A stretch of DNA of 5,413 nucleotides, taken from contig DKBD01000012.1 of NCBI GenBank assembly GCA_002451055.1, positions 2,211-7,623 of the forward strand, in the 5' to 3' direction. The notes under the pieces are model-generated. The model searched no databases. It saw only the letters and a list, made by a program, of their open reading frames with translations, and had not been told where the DNA came from. Positions 4,812-5,413 of this stretch are shown piece by piece (position 1 is the stretch's first letter; each line of letters begins with the position of its first letter). Both the position numbers and the translations under genes were made by a program. This DNA is from Nitrospira sp. UBA6909. GTDB taxonomy: Bacteria > Nitrospirota > Nitrospiria > Nitrospirales > Nitrospiraceae.

Positions 4812-5413
4812 ATGCGCGGGATCCGGTGGGCCGTGGTCTTCACGCTCTGGCTGGCTCCGCTTTCCTGGGCGGATGAACTTGGCGGCAAAGGCCCGCTCCG
4901 CTCCTGGTCATTGACCGAGCGGCAGGTCCAACTTCCTCCTGCCGTTCACCTCATGCTCGACCGTCCTGATGTCGAGCAGTTTTTAATCTTGCTGGATGAT
5001 CAGCCCCCCGATTGGTCAACCGTCTATGGCCATGGCCATCACGATCCCGGTTATGACGACCGGCTGTTCGCATTGAACCGCGCACGCGACGCCCGGCGCG
5101 AGGGACGTTCGGCGCTGTCTTGGCCGATCGCGTTCATGTGGTCGGGAACGCTGTCTCCGTACAATGCCGAGTCCGGTGGATATGCCGTTGCGCTGGGACC
5201 ACATTTTATCAGGACGGGCTGGGGGCTGGTGCGGTTCAAACCGGACGAAGCACCGGGAAATCTGGTGGCGGTGCCTGATGCAGATCAGCGGAAACGCATC
5301 CAAGCCATCATGGCAAAGGGGCAGCCGGTAGACATCGAGGTGCTGATGACGGGACGTCTCATTCCCGATGAGTCTCTGGTCTACGATTTTTCTCACGACG
5401 AAGAAGGGCTTGG
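4812..5413 (+). CDS. Exported hypothetical protein, partial (cut by right edge)
   Basis: An open frame runs from ATG 4812 to the window end, 200 codons with no stop, so the C-terminus is missing. The start follows the previous stop by 7 bases, with AGGT at 4803-4806 as a weak ribosome binding site. Residues 1-20 (MRGIRWAVVFTLWLAPLSWA, then DEL) form a typical Sec signal peptide with probable cleavage after SWA, so the mature protein is periplasmic or further out. Mature features include RSWSLTERQVQLPPAVHLML, a His cluster GHGHHD around residues 75-80, and a Trp- and Gly-containing part with SWPIAFMWSGTLSPYNAESG and ALGPHFIRTGWGLVRF. The section ending at the edge has VLMTGRLIPDESLVYDFSHD. The pattern looks like a beta-rich periplasmic domain. 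I recognise no family; the His cluster could bind metal, but that is only a possibility. Confidence 0.8.
   Translation, partial: MRGIRWAVVFTLWLAPLSWADELGGKGPLRSWSLTERQVQLPPAVHLMLDRPDVEQFLILLDDQPPDWSTVYGHGHHDPGYDDRLFALNRARDARREGRSALSWPIAFMWSGTLSPYNAESGGYAVALGPHFIRTGWGLVRFKPDEAPGNLVAVPDADQRKRIQAIMAKGQPVDIEVLMTGRLIPDESLVYDFSHDEEGL

Noticed and set aside
5016..5396. Minus-strand frame opposite the exported protein
   Set aside because: The plus frame has a signal peptide, is continuous over 200 codons and follows its neighbour by 7 bases. The minus frame has no supporting signal.

Overview
The window looks like chromosomal DNA of a moderately GC-rich Gram-negative bacterium. The gene mix is a CAX-type calcium/proton exchanger, a divergent ClpS, HemW, an FmdB-type zinc ribbon protein, a probable DUF3386 protein and several small hypothetical proteins. 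It resembles Nitrospira (Nitrospirota), but that is inference from remembered gene families and not from any search. I see no transposase, integrase, CRISPR array, tRNA or rRNA. Gene density is normal for a core or housekeeping region, and I found no clear candidate for an exotic new system.

Layout: (1) 1-140, minus strand, the N-terminal part of a probable DUF3386 protein, with a textbook sigma70-type promoter whose -10 lies inside an inverted repeat. (2) 141-421, a divergent intergenic region with a hairpin-prone segment and an extended -10 promoter reading right. (3) 422-784, plus strand, a small basic protein with a Lys/Pro/Ala-rich tail like histone H1. (4) 801-1097, minus strand, a ClpS-like adaptor, convergent with (3) and apparently made from a nearly leaderless mRNA. 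(5) 1387-2460, plus strand, caxA. (6) 2490-2702, minus strand, a 70-residue hypothetical protein with its own promoter and operator-like palindrome. (7) 2783-4182, minus strand, a two-gene unit of an acidic 88-residue hypothetical protein and hemW, joined by a GTGA start/stop overlap. (8) 4249 to the right edge, plus strand, a tight unit of fmdB, a 107-residue hypothetical protein and an exported protein cut by the window edge, with 7-base gaps between them.

Functionally the genes are mixed: Ca2+ export (caxA), N-degron delivery to Clp protease (ClpS-like), heme trafficking (hemW) and a probable metal-binding regulator (fmdB). The best leads are the ClpS-like protein with substituted N-degron-pocket residues, the conserved-looking small genes coupled to hemW and fmdB, the H1-like protein containing a C8 tract, and two promoter-overlapping palindromes at 164-182 and 2724-2737.
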